64,000 nucleotides of DNA, taken from NCBI GenBank assembly GCA_016219965.1, contig JACRJM010000003.1, positions 194,299 through 258,298 of the forward strand. Direction: 5' to 3'. The position numbers and the translations under genes were made by a program. The notes beneath the pieces were generated by a model. It worked only from the letters and a program-made list of their open reading frames with translations, ran no database searches and had not been told where the DNA came from. This DNA comes from Candidatus Schekmanbacteria bacterium (GTDB lineage: Bacteria > Schekmanbacteria > GWA2-38-11 > J061). Shown piece after piece: positions 33,295 to 42,474 of the stretch. Within the stretch, counting starts at the first letter, position 1; each line of letters begins with the position of its first letter.

Positions 33295-34389
33295 CTAAAT
33301 GTTCTTATTGTCAAGGTTCACGATCACAGGCTCACCTGCCCTTGGATACCAGACTTTTGCAGGTTTCGCACATATCTCCCTTATCGAGGATTCCTCAGAC
33401 GCCATGTAAACCCTGTCGTCCTTTTCAGCTACCACGAGGGGGCGAAGCTTTATCCTGTCGCTCAGCCCTATTAGACCATTGCTGTGTCCAAAAAGTATGG
33501 AGAAAGGCCCGTTAAGAAGGGCGCTTCCGTAAACCATTCTTATCGATGTGAGGGCTTCCTTTTCATCTTCAGGCATATCATCTATATCCTTCCAGAATGG
33601 AGCGGCAACAGCTTTGCAGGCTGTCTTAAAGGGCATCCCATGCCTTCTTATCATTAGGTCAAAAATATAGGCTATAACTTCGGTGTCAGTTAAGAGTGTG
33701 CATCTGTAGCCAAACATCTCGAGGTATCTCTTGTTTATCCCGTAGGATGAAATCTCGCCATTATGGACTATTGACCAGTCAAGAAGAGTGAATGGATGAG
33801 CGCCTCCCCACCATCCCGGAGTATTTGTCGGGAACCTGTTGTGAGCTGTCCATATATATCCCTTGTAATCCTCTATCATGTAGAATTCCGCTATTTCATC
33901 AGGAAATCCTACACCCTTGAATGCGCCCATGTTCTTTCCGCTTGAGAAAACATATGCTCCTTCAATCTCAGAGTTTACCTTCATTACAGTTCTTACTACA
34001 AAATCATCACCCTCAACATCTGCAAATTCCTTGTCCGGGCGTCCGCTCTTGGGTTTCACAAAGTAGCGGTAGAGCATTGGATGATAAACTATGTACTTTG
34101 TTTTCTGATGAGGGATACGTTCATGCTTTGCAACTTCATAGTTTGATTCAAGGAATTCCTCGGTGAGTTCCCTTGCAGTTCCATGGTCAAACATTATATG
34201 CAGAGCATAGTAATCTTTGTAGTCAGGATATATCCCGTAGGCGGCAAACCCTGCTCCAAGACCGTTCCCCCTGTCCCTCATGGGGCAGATTGATTTTATT
34301 ATCACGCTTCCCGGAACAAGCTCTCCAGACTTGCTTATCAGTCCTGTAAGTCCGCATCCTGAGATGTCTTTCTGGTAATTATGGTTCAT
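33295..34389 (-). CDS. class II glutamine amidotransferase subunit (GlxB-like)
   Basis: A 364-residue protein. The catalytic cysteine is probably C12 (DISGCGLTGLI) after an 11-residue propeptide; AHNRFPTNTPG, SIVHNGEIS and LLTDTEVIAY match the class II fold. It produces ammonia for the FMN core 19 bases downstream. Its start overlaps the stop of the HdrBC-like gene by 4 bases, so all four proteins are translated from one mRNA. Confidence 0.9.
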   Translation of the reverse strand: MNHNYQKDISGCGLTGLISKSGELVPGSVIIKSICPMRDRGNGLGAGFAAYGIYPDYKDYYALHIMFDHGTARELTEEFLESNYEVAKHERIPHQKTKYIVYHPMLYRYFVKPKSGRPDKEFADVEGDDFVVRTVMKVNSEIEGAYVFSSGKNMGAFKGVGFPDEIAEFYMIEDYKGYIWTAHNRFPTNTPGWWGGAHPFTLLDWSIVHNGEISSYGINKRYLEMFGYRCTLLTDTEVIAYIFDLMIRRHGMPFKTACKAVAAPFWKDIDDMPEDEKEALTSIRMVYGSALLNGPFSILFGHSNGLIGLSDRIKLRPLVVAEKDDRVYMASEESSIREICAKPAKVWYPRAGEPVIVNLDNKNI

Positions 34390-35750
34390 AAAACACCTTC
34401 CTGTTTTTCATCTTTTGTCTTCTTTATTGAATCTATCATCTCTTTCCACTGGGTAAACCCGCTCTCAGGCGGATTAGGGAGATTAAGTTTCTTTCTCTGA
34501 GCCATGGACGGCTCTCCGATGCGGCTTGTTTTTGTGAACATCTCAAGCCCCTTCTCTACAGAAGCAGGCCTTATACCCTGTTCTCCCGCCATTTTCTTTA
34601 GTGTCGTGAAGACCTTTTCCATTCCGAATCCCTGCGGACAGAGTTCGGTGCAAGTGTGGCATTCAAGGCATTGCCATATCCTGTGATCATTAACTGCATC
34701 ATCAAGCTTACCTGCAATTACTTTTTCCATAACCGCTTTTGGGTCATAATCTTCCAGAATCCTTGCAGACGGGCAGTCATCAAGACATGCGCCGCATTCA
34801 TAGCACGCCTTCAATGCATCAAGGTCAAAATGCTGCGCTGATTTTCCTGTGCTCTCATCAACCTCGTTCCATCTCTCGAAGAATCTTTCAGTCTTCACCC
34901 TGTGTGATTCTATTCCAAGGTCCTTTGGCTCTATGCCAAGGGTAAGCCCTATGAGCTCGGAGATATAGAAAATCGGTATGCTGAAATCCTCTCCATCCCT
35001 TTGCATCATGAACTGCTGGTTGTCGAGCTGTTTAAAGCAATTGGGACAGGCAACAGCCATGGCATCTACCTCAAGGCTGCGCGTTTCAATAAGTTTCTGC
35101 CTTGTCACGTCAGTTCCTTTTTCTATGTCACCTATATTTGTAAGCTCTCCGCCGCAGCAGAGCATCTTGGCATGATAGTCTATATTTGTACCTCCAAGGG
35201 CTCTTATCAATGAATCAAATTTCTTTGGCACGATCGGGTCATCAAAATCTATGGCGCTGCTCGGTCTTGTCATGTGACAGCCGGGGTGGACTGCGATCTT
35301 AAGTCCGTTCAAACTTCTTTTAATCTGAGATTTGATAACGTCTGCGCCAATTACGTCATGGAACATTTCAACTATATGTTTAACCTCTACTCCGCCCCTG
35401 TATGATAAGTTGACTGAGTTTAATCCATCATTTACTTTTGAAAGAAGAGCCGGGTCGTGGTCGAGATTTTCCTGCACGGTTTTCAATGTGCTGAAACATC
35501 CGTTGCATGCCTGTATAAGCGTAAGGTTTTCCCCTGCGCCTTCTCTTGCCACTGCAAGGTTGCGGGCTGCCGTAAGTGTCCAGACATCTTTGCTCATGTT
35601 GCCCACAAGGGCTTTTTCAGGACAGCAGGTAAAGCCGTTTACATCGCGTATCCTGAAATCAAGCGCATCAAAAACCTTGCGCAAAGATTTTTCTATAAAG
35701 GGAAATCTCGCAGGTATCTGACACCCCCAGAACATTACATTAACAGACAT
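34386..35750 (-). CDS. HdrB-HdrC-like fusion (heterodisulfide reductase-type)
   Basis: A 454-residue fusion with HdrB first. Two CCG-domain cysteine sets (MFWGCQIP..TCCPEK..QACNGCF and HPGCHM..LCCGGE..CPNCF) would hold noncubane [4Fe-4S] clusters. A C-terminal HdrC-like domain follows with two ferredoxin motifs (CYECGACLDDCPS, CLECHTCTELCPQ). In methanogens HdrB reduces a heterodisulfide with electrons passed by HdrC. Here the fusion heads a glutamate synthase operon, with no HdrA, so it probably passes electrons to or from that complex. This is inference. Confidence 0.85.
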   Translation of the reverse strand: MSVNVMFWGCQIPARFPFIEKSLRKVFDALDFRIRDVNGFTCCPEKALVGNMSKDVWTLTAARNLAVAREGAGENLTLIQACNGCFSTLKTVQENLDHDPALLSKVNDGLNSVNLSYRGGVEVKHIVEMFHDVIGADVIKSQIKRSLNGLKIAVHPGCHMTRPSSAIDFDDPIVPKKFDSLIRALGGTNIDYHAKMLCCGGELTNIGDIEKGTDVTRQKLIETRSLEVDAMAVACPNCFKQLDNQQFMMQRDGEDFSIPIFYISELIGLTLGIEPKDLGIESHRVKTERFFERWNEVDESTGKSAQHFDLDALKACYECGACLDDCPSARILEDYDPKAVMEKVIAGKLDDAVNDHRIWQCLECHTCTELCPQGFGMEKVFTTLKKMAGEQGIRPASVEKGLEMFTKTSRIGEPSMAQRKKLNLPNPPESGFTQWKEMIDSIKKTKDEKQEGVL

Positions 35751-36121
35751 ACTATTCCTTTCATGAAGCTACCACTCATAAATACAGTCTGCAATCTCTA
35801 TGCCACTTTATTGTATTTGGCATTATTTTGTAATTAGCGTTAAAATCAACAGGTTAGAATTAATTTAAATTCTTCTGTCTAAAATCAGATGCCCAGAGAT
35901 TGCTCACATCAATGTTTAGATGGTAATATTTTGAGCATTGCTGCTTATATAAATCATCTTTCTCTTCAATGCGTTTACCATTTGAAGATATTACGCAAAT
36001 TACGACAAAGTATGCTTTAAATAAAAAAATATAAATTGTCAATAATTGGTAAAAACCTGTGGATTTTCTTGATTGTCTTTTAATAGCTGCAATCTGAATT
36101 GAAAAATGGAATAATATAGAT
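35751..36121. promoter_or_regulatory. intergenic region with inverted repeat upstream of cluster B
   Basis: A 371-base AT-rich space between the divergent HdrBC-like and methyltransferase genes. ATGCCA-N12-TGGCAT (35800-35823) is a perfect six-base inverted repeat 50 bases ahead of the HdrBC start and could be an operator. A GAAAGGA ribosome site precedes that start. I found no convincing -35/-10 pair and no gene; a 60-codon frame on the minus strand looks random. Confidence 0.3.
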
Positions 36122-36742
36122 ATGAACCGTCAACAACACTGGAATAAAGTTTACGAATCCAAGGGCACGCAGGATGTGAGTTGGTATCAGAACCGACCCG
36201 ACCTTTCGCTGGAGCTTATTGACACATCCGGGCTGAACAAGAACGGAGGAATAATTGATATTGGCGGCGGAGCATCCACGCTCGTTGATTATCTCCTGGA
36301 TGCTGGTTACACGAAGCTCGGCGTGCTAGACCTGTCCGGGGTTGCACTTAGCTGCAGCCGCGCACGCCTCGGTACAAGAGCCAATGCAGTAGATTGGTTC
36401 GAGGCAGACGTAACCTCATTTACACCACCACATCATTTTGGACTTTGGCATGACAGGGCTGTATTTCACTTTCTTACAGATGCCGGTGATCGTCGTGGAT
36501 ATATTGATACGCTACGGCGCACTTTGGAACCTGGCGGCACAGTCATCATAGCCACTTTTGCACTGGACGGACCTGAACAGTGCAGCGGGCTTGATGTCGT
36601 ACGCTACGACGAGCAGTCTATTCTTACCGAGTTAGGCGCAGAGTTCACTCTTTGCGAGTCCCGCCGCGAGACACACATCACACCCTGGGAGTCCGAGCAG
36701 CGTTTCATTTACTTTCGCCTTAAGTGGCAGCATGGCAAATGA
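36122..36742 (+). CDS. class I SAM-dependent methyltransferase
   Basis: A 206-residue protein with motif I DIGGGASTLVDYLL (about 46-59), acidic motif GVLDLSGVAL, and LWHDRAVFHFL, typical of the Methyltransf_11/12 group. It starts HWNKVYESKGTQDVSWYQ, a signature of a widespread small family of unknown acceptor. It is richer in G+C than the genes around it and stands alone, which suggests a recent arrival. Confidence 0.85.
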   Translation: MNRQQHWNKVYESKGTQDVSWYQNRPDLSLELIDTSGLNKNGGIIDIGGGASTLVDYLLDAGYTKLGVLDLSGVALSCSRARLGTRANAVDWFEADVTSFTPPHHFGLWHDRAVFHFLTDAGDRRGYIDTLRRTLEPGGTVIIATFALDGPEQCSGLDVVRYDEQSILTELGAEFTLCESRRETHITPWESEQRFIYFRLKWQHGK

Positions 36743-36783
36743 ATGGTGAGACACAGGACATATTTTTCCGGTTGATACATCCC

Positions 36784-36813
36784 TTGACACCCTGTTTTAG
36801 CAGGTGCTAATAT
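36784..36813 (+). promoter_or_regulatory. sigma70-type promoter of the polysaccharide locus
   Basis: TTGACA (36784-36789), 18-base spacer, TAATAT (36808-36813), 45 bases ahead of the epimerase start. The spacer holds CACC-TG..CA-GGTG-like symmetry (36788-36806) that may bind a regulator. It is the clearest promoter in the window. Confidence 0.7.
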
Positions 36814-36858
36814 TCAAAGCATTACTCATTATAAATAACAAACAAATTAAGGTGAACT

Positions 36859-37977
36859 ATGGCAAAAAAAGTCCTCGTAACCGGCGGAGCAGGATTCATT
36901 GGCTCATTCATAACAGACCGGCTTGTAGAAAAAGGGTACAATGTCAGGATATTCGACTGTCTTGATCCGCAGGTTCATCCCGGAGGAAAGAAGCCTTCTC
37001 ATTTAAACAAAGAGGCTGAGTTCATTCAGGGAGATGTGAGAAACAGTGATGAACTTGCCAAGGCTTTAAAAGGCGTAGAGATCGTATCCCATCATGCAGC
37101 CGCAGTCGGTGTTGGGCAATCACAGTATAAGATAAACTACTATGCGGGCACAAATGTCGGAGGCACAGCAACGCTATTGGAACTCATAGTAAACGGCAAA
37201 TACAATGTCGAGAAGATTACCGTTGCCGCTTCCATGAGCAGTTACGGCGAGGGAAGATACAAATGCAAAGCATGCGGATCTGTGAATCCTCCTTTAAGAA
37301 TAGAAGAAAAAATGGACGGAAAATCATGGGAACTTTTCTGTCCTAAATGCGGTTTGCCAATTTCCCCAATACCCACTGATGAAAACAAAGAGCAGCACTG
37401 CAACTCCATCTATGCATTCACAAAGAAGATGCAGGAGGACATGGTTTTAAACATAGGCAAGACTTATAATATCCCGGTAGTTGCGCTTAGATACTTTAAT
37501 GTTTACGGACCACGCCAGTCCCTTTCAAATCCATATACCGGAGTCACAGCCATATTCATGAGCAGACTGAAGAACAACCAGCCTCCTGTGATTTATGAAG
37601 ACGGTCTTCAGACCAGAGATTTCATTTCTGTCCGCGATATTGCTGAAGCTAATCTCACGGCAATTGAAAGCGACAAGGCAAATTATGATTTCTTTAATGT
37701 TGGTTCCGGAAACCCCATTACAATAAAGGGAGTAGCGGAGAAACTTGCAGCCATCTACGGAAAGGATATAAAACCGACTATCCTGAACAAGTTCCGCAAA
37801 GGGGATGTAAGACACTGCTACAGCGATACGTCAAAAATCAAAAACACTATTTCCTTCACACCAAAGGTTTCTTTTGAAGAGGGGATGAAAGAGCTTATAA
37901 ACTGGGCTGAAACCGCATACTTTGAAGACAGATTTGAAGAGGCTGCAAAGGAGTTAAAAGAAAAGGGGTTGGTTTGA
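36859..37977 (+). CDS. NAD-dependent sugar epimerase with zinc-ribbon insertion
   Basis: A 372-residue extended SDR protein with GGAGFIGSF at the NAD site, catalytic SMSSYG and YAFTKK (Y-x3-K), and RYFNVYGPRQ, as in UDP-glucose 4-epimerase/dehydratase relatives. Residues about 136-163 contain CKACGS and CPKCGL, two CxxC knuckles that likely bind zinc; ordinary epimerases lack this insert. It heads the surface-polysaccharide operon and provides a nucleotide sugar. The substrate is not predictable. Confidence 0.88.
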   Translation: MAKKVLVTGGAGFIGSFITDRLVEKGYNVRIFDCLDPQVHPGGKKPSHLNKEAEFIQGDVRNSDELAKALKGVEIVSHHAAAVGVGQSQYKINYYAGTNVGGTATLLELIVNGKYNVEKITVAASMSSYGEGRYKCKACGSVNPPLRIEEKMDGKSWELFCPKCGLPISPIPTDENKEQHCNSIYAFTKKMQEDMVLNIGKTYNIPVVALRYFNVYGPRQSLSNPYTGVTAIFMSRLKNNQPPVIYEDGLQTRDFISVRDIAEANLTAIESDKANYDFFNVGSGNPITIKGVAEKLAAIYGKDIKPTILNKFRKGDVRHCYSDTSKIKNTISFTPKVSFEEGMKELINWAETAYFEDRFEEAAKELKEKGLV

Positions 37978-37996
37978 CAGAAAAGCATCTTCGAAC

Positions 37997-38779
37997 ATGT
38001 TAAGCAATCTTGCAAAGCTATATTCTTATAAAGAACTCCTCTATAATCTCGCCTTAAGAGAGATTAAATCAAAATACAAGCAGACCATGATAGGAATCGG
38101 CTGGGTAGTCTTTCAACCTCTTGTGATGATGTTTGTATTCACTGCCGTTTTTTCATATTTTGCAAAAGTAAGAACCGGTGATGTCCCTTATCCGCTCTTT
38201 TCTTATTGCGGTCTTGTTGTGTGGGCTTTTTTCTCAAATTCTGTTTTAAAAGGGATGAGCAGCATAATATCCAATATCAACCTTGTGACGAAAACATATT
38301 TTCCAAGAGAGATACTTCCCCTTTCTGCCATAATTTCAAGTTTCGTTGATTTTCTTGTAGCGTGCCTTCTCTTTCTTTTGCTGGTCATATTTTATGGGAT
38401 TCCATTTACCGGCTATATATTAATGGTCCCTCTTATTCTTATCATCCAGATTATTCTCGTAACCGGTTTTTCCCTTTTCCTTTCTGCCTTCAATGTATTT
38501 AAAAGGGATGCTGGTTATGTGGTCCCCATAGCCCTTCAGGTATGGATGTTCTTAAGTCCCATAGTATATCCGGTAAATCTTGTTCCGGAAAACTACAGAG
38601 CGCTTTATATGTTAAATCCCGTTGCCTGTATCGTTGAAGGATACAGAAGCAGCATATTATATGGACAAATGCCTTCTTTAAGGGAATTGGGGTGGGCTGC
38701 TGTTGTTTCACTTGTAATACTTGTGGCTGCATATATTTATTTTAAAAAAGCTGAAATGAAGTTTGCTGATATTATCTGA
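37997..38779 (+). CDS. wzm: O-antigen/polysaccharide ABC exporter permease (Wzm)
   Basis: A 260-residue ABC-2 membrane protein with six predicted helices and the Wzm/TagG-type opening (YKELLYNLALREIKSKYKQT). It forms the channel that moves undecaprenyl-linked glycans across the inner membrane with the ATPase directly downstream (8 bases). It starts 19 bases after the epimerase. Confidence 0.92.
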   Translation: MLSNLAKLYSYKELLYNLALREIKSKYKQTMIGIGWVVFQPLVMMFVFTAVFSYFAKVRTGDVPYPLFSYCGLVVWAFFSNSVLKGMSSIISNINLVTKTYFPREILPLSAIISSFVDFLVACLLFLLLVIFYGIPFTGYILMVPLILIIQIILVTGFSLFLSAFNVFKRDAGYVVPIALQVWMFLSPIVYPVNLVPENYRALYMLNPVACIVEGYRSSILYGQMPSLRELGWAAVVSLVILVAAYIYFKKAEMKFADII

Positions 38780-38787
38780 GAGTTCAT

Positions 38788-40029
38788 ATGTCTGATATAG
38801 CCATAAGATTTAACAGTGTTTCAAAGAAATATGAAAAACATGCATCTTCCATGAGGGAGTCTTTTGTAAATCTTTTCAGGAAGGCCGAATCCCGGAATGG
38901 CTCTAACTCCTTCTGGGCATTAAAGGATGTGAGCTTTGATGTAAGGAGAGGGGAAACTATTGGAATAATAGGTCCTAACGGGGCAGGGAAAAGCACAATA
39001 CTTAAACTTCTCGCAGGCATTACATCCCCTACATCCGGAACTGTTTCCATTAATGGAAGAATCGGAGCCCTCCTTGAGCTTGGGGCGGGATTCCATCCGG
39101 AATTTACCGGACGCGAGAACATCTATCTAAACGGCGCCATACTCGGGATGAAGAGAAGCGAGATCGATGAGAAATTTAACTCAATAGTCGATTTTGCAGA
39201 GATCCGAGAATTTATTGATTCGCCTGTCAAACATTACAGCTCAGGTATGTACGTAAGACTTGGCTTTGCCATAGCAGCCCACAGTAACCCGGATATATTG
39301 CTGGTAGATGAAGTGCTTGCAGTGGGCGATGCAAGATTTGTTCAGAAATGCATCAGGAAGTTTGAAGAGTTTCAAAAGTATGGGACTACCATTGTTTTTG
39401 TATCCCATGACATGAATTCAATCAAAAGAAACTGCCATAAGGTTATGCTCCTTGACCATGGAGAGATTAAAGAAATTGGAGACCCCAAGGAGATAGTTGA
39501 TGCCTATAATGCCATTATTTTTAAATCGCCTTCAGCCGGTAAAAGTCAGGAAGAGCAAAGAGCAGGCAGAAGTCAGCAATATGGCTCAGGACAGGCTGAG
39601 ATTACAAATGTAGCTCTTCTTAATAATGATAGAACAATGTGCAATGTAATAAAATCAATGGAAAACACTGAAATAAAAATCGAGGCGCTTTTTCATGAAG
39701 ATATTGCAGAAGTACTGGTAGGAATGACTATCCGCAACAGGATAGGCGTTGATGTATATATGACAAACACTGAATGGAAAGGGTTTGATATCCCCAAGGT
39801 TTTAAAAAATACCTCCCTTGAAGTCTCCTTTGCGCAGAAGATGCATCTTGCCCCGGGAGAATATACGGTAAATGTTGCTGTAAGTCAGAAGACAACAGAG
39901 GGTATCAAACGGCTTGACTGGATTTCAGATTATCTTACCTTTGAAGTCGTGGCTTCTGAAAAAATGGGAGGAATCTGTAATTTCGATTCCTCAGTAAGCA
40001 TAAAGCAAAAAACATGCAAGTCCTTTTGA
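38788..40029 (+). CDS. wzt: polysaccharide ABC exporter ATPase with carbohydrate-binding tail (Wzt)
   Basis: A 413-residue protein. The N-terminal ATPase has Walker A GPNGAGKST (about 66-74), signature HYSSGMYVRLGFA and Walker B ILLVDEVLAVGD. Residues about 265-405 form a Wzt C-terminal beta-sandwich that recognises the glycan end, so chain export may depend on a terminal modification. The stop overlaps the next start by 16 bases. Confidence 0.93.
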   Translation: MSDIAIRFNSVSKKYEKHASSMRESFVNLFRKAESRNGSNSFWALKDVSFDVRRGETIGIIGPNGAGKSTILKLLAGITSPTSGTVSINGRIGALLELGAGFHPEFTGRENIYLNGAILGMKRSEIDEKFNSIVDFAEIREFIDSPVKHYSSGMYVRLGFAIAAHSNPDILLVDEVLAVGDARFVQKCIRKFEEFQKYGTTIVFVSHDMNSIKRNCHKVMLLDHGEIKEIGDPKEIVDAYNAIIFKSPSAGKSQEEQRAGRSQQYGSGQAEITNVALLNNDRTMCNVIKSMENTEIKIEALFHEDIAEVLVGMTIRNRIGVDVYMTNTEWKGFDIPKVLKNTSLEVSFAQKMHLAPGEYTVNVAVSQKTTEGIKRLDWISDYLTFEVVASEKMGGICNFDSSVSIKQKTCKSF

Positions 40030-41393
40030 TAAATCCTCCGCTTAATACTTCTCTTCCTGCCGCGGGTGTATATCCGATGGGGCTCGGATATATAGGAGCC
40101 ATGCTCAGGAAAGCTGACTGCGAAATAGATGTCCTGGACATAAGGCTTAATAAATATGAGAGCTCTGCAGTAAGCGATTTCCTAAAAAAAAATCAGGGGA
40201 AATACTCTCTTGTTGGTATTGGAGCTATGGTTACTGCATATAATTACTGTAAATGGCTCTCCGGTGAAATCAGAAAATACAACCCGTCATCAGTCATAAT
40301 AGCCGGAGGCTCTATATGCACAGAAGGAGGACTGTTATTAAATAAATCTGATATAGATGCTGTCTGCATTGGGGAGGGAGAAAAAGTTGTTACTGCTTTG
40401 GCCAATGCAATCCGTTCTGGGAAAGATTTTTCTACAGTACCCAATATTATGGTAAAAAATAATGGAAAAATTATTACTACTCCCATTGAACCTCCTATGG
40501 ATATTGATTCAATACCTTCCCCTGCATGGGACCTTTTTGATATGGAGAATTATACCAGAACCCCTTATTTTGTGAACACCGGAAAACCAAGCATCACTAT
40601 GATAACTGAGAGGGGTTGTCCCTTTGAATGTACTTTCTGTTACCGTAACTTCGGCAGGAGAACGCGTTACCGCAGCTCGGATAAAGTGATAGAGGAGATA
40701 AAGACTGTAGTTGACCGCTTTGCTGTGGGGCATATCGATTTCCTCGACGAAATATTCAATATAGATGCAAAGTATGTCAGGGAACTTTGCAGCAAGATAA
40801 TCAGAGAAAAAATAAATATCACTTGGAGATGCATAGGAAGGACTGACCTCGCCGACAGCGAGACTCTTGAGATTATGTATGAAGCGGGATGCAGATGGAT
40901 TGGATACGGCATAGAGTCAGGAAGCCAGGAAATGCTGGACAGGATGCAAAAGCGCCAGAAAGTGGAAAACATAGAAAAATCTATTAAGCTCAGCCGCGAT
41001 GCAGGTATAATAGTGACAGGTACTTTCATTATTGGAATGCCCGGGGAAACAGAGCAAACAGTCAATGAAACAAAAGATTTTTGCAGGAGAAACAGGATAT
41101 TCAATATTCCTTTTTTCCCTGTCCCCTATCCTGGCACTCTTTTATATGATGAATGCAAAGAGAAAGGCTTGATTGGAGATGAGGAAGAGTACGTGGCAGG
41201 GCTCGAAAAGGATGTAACGGAGCTTATCATTAATCTTACAGAGATTCCTGATGAAAGATTGATAAAGATTAAAGATGATATGATAAGTGAATTTAAGGAA
41301 TTAATCCCTTCCATGGAGCTTGATGAAAAGAAGAAAAAAGGCATTTTAGACCATGCATGGGACAGTATTGCGAAGAACTTCAGAAATACATAA
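40014..41393 (+). CDS. B12-binding radical SAM enzyme
   Basis: A 459-residue protein. The N-terminal cobalamin-binding domain carries PAAGVYPMGLGYIGAML, and the radical SAM cluster motif is CPFECTFC (CxxxCxxC) near residue 203. The later EAGCRWIGYGIESGSQE is typical of class B methylases. Such enzymes methylate unactivated carbon or modify sugars and lipids. In an exporter operon it may act on the polysaccharide or its lipid carrier, a role that is inferred from location. Confidence 0.9.
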   Translation: MQVLLINPPLNTSLPAAGVYPMGLGYIGAMLRKADCEIDVLDIRLNKYESSAVSDFLKKNQGKYSLVGIGAMVTAYNYCKWLSGEIRKYNPSSVIIAGGSICTEGGLLLNKSDIDAVCIGEGEKVVTALANAIRSGKDFSTVPNIMVKNNGKIITTPIEPPMDIDSIPSPAWDLFDMENYTRTPYFVNTGKPSITMITERGCPFECTFCYRNFGRRTRYRSSDKVIEEIKTVVDRFAVGHIDFLDEIFNIDAKYVRELCSKIIREKINITWRCIGRTDLADSETLEIMYEAGCRWIGYGIESGSQEMLDRMQKRQKVENIEKSIKLSRDAGIIVTGTFIIGMPGETEQTVNETKDFCRRNRIFNIPFFPVPYPGTLLYDECKEKGLIGDEEEYVAGLEKDVTELIINLTEIPDERLIKIKDDMISEFKELIPSMELDEKKKKGILDHAWDSIAKNFRNT

Positions 41394-41427
41394 GCAAAAT
41401 AATTTTAAGGGGTAAGGTTAATAAACA

Positions 41428-42468
41428 TTGGGAATTTATACAGTTTTAACCAACAAAGAAGTTGATGACCATGTTAATAAGGACCTGCAACATATAGTAG
41501 AGAGGATAAGGCAGGTTTCTTCTGCGCGCGAGATAATATTAGGAGGAGGATTCGGACGCGGAGAAGGAAGTGTAATCATAGAGCAGAATGAAATCAAACC
41601 TGTTAATGACTACGATCTTTTTGTAATTGTCCCTGACGATGACAATAATGATTTTCGTTCCCTGGGGAAAATTATTGCCCCTGAGATAAAGATCAGGCTT
41701 CTTGATATCATACCTGTAAAAGATTCTACCTTATCAACTCTGCCTCCCACGCAGTTTTACTATGACATGAAATACGGGGGAAGACATCTCTGGGGAGAAA
41801 ACCTCCTTGAAATGGTCCCCATGTACAAGGAAGGCCATATTGACCATGATGCAGGGAGGACGATCCTGATCAACAGGCTTATTTGCGCCATAGAGGCCTT
41901 TTCAGAGGACTTTGAGTCACGATCAATTTTGGAGGAGGAGGAGTTTTTCCTCATTAATCAGACCGGGAAAGTTGTATCATCATGCATCGAGGCGCAACTT
42001 ATATTTAAGAACAGATATCATCACAGCATAAGGGAAAGGCAGAAAATTTTTGAATCACTCTTCCCCGGAAACGAAAGGCTTATAAAACTTAACAGAAGAG
42101 CGACTGAATTTAAACTCAGGCCTTCGAGGTCTCCCGGATTTGACGGAGTCGTATACTGGAAAGAAGCCGTCTCCGAATATATAAAAGTAATTTCAGACTC
42201 CCTTGCACCCGGATTTATGTCTCCTGTAAGAAGGCTATGGAGAAAGCTAAAGAAAAAAAACTGGGAAAATAAAATCACCAATACAGATGTTGAAAGGGTA
42301 GAGCTTATGCTTCTGCTTTACAGGGAAGCTCCTTCACTCATAAAGAAAGATATATTGATTAAGGCAAAAAATGAACTCGAGAAGGTATCAAAGACCTCAA
42401 TAGAAAATGACGGGTGGGAAAATCTTAGAAAAACTACAACCGATTTGTGGCACAGTTTTTATCATTAA
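41428..42468 (+). CDS. nucleotidyltransferase-like protein
   Basis: A 346-residue protein starting at TTG behind AAGGGG. Residues 35-70 carry GGGFGRGEGSV and NDYDLFVIV, the polymerase-beta-like nucleotidyltransferase pattern (G-G/S...DxD). The rest is helical and I do not recognise it. It follows the radical SAM gene by 34 bases and is in the polysaccharide operon, so it may activate or modify a sugar or lipid head group. Substrate unknown. Confidence 0.65.
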   Translation: MGIYTVLTNKEVDDHVNKDLQHIVERIRQVSSAREIILGGGFGRGEGSVIIEQNEIKPVNDYDLFVIVPDDDNNDFRSLGKIIAPEIKIRLLDIIPVKDSTLSTLPPTQFYYDMKYGGRHLWGENLLEMVPMYKEGHIDHDAGRTILINRLICAIEAFSEDFESRSILEEEEFFLINQTGKVVSSCIEAQLIFKNRYHHSIRERQKIFESLFPGNERLIKLNRRATEFKLRPSRSPGFDGVVYWKEAVSEYIKVISDSLAPGFMSPVRRLWRKLKKKNWENKITNTDVERVELMLLLYREAPSLIKKDILIKAKNELEKVSKTSIENDGWENLRKTTTDLWHSFYH

Positions 42469-42474
42469 AGGGAT

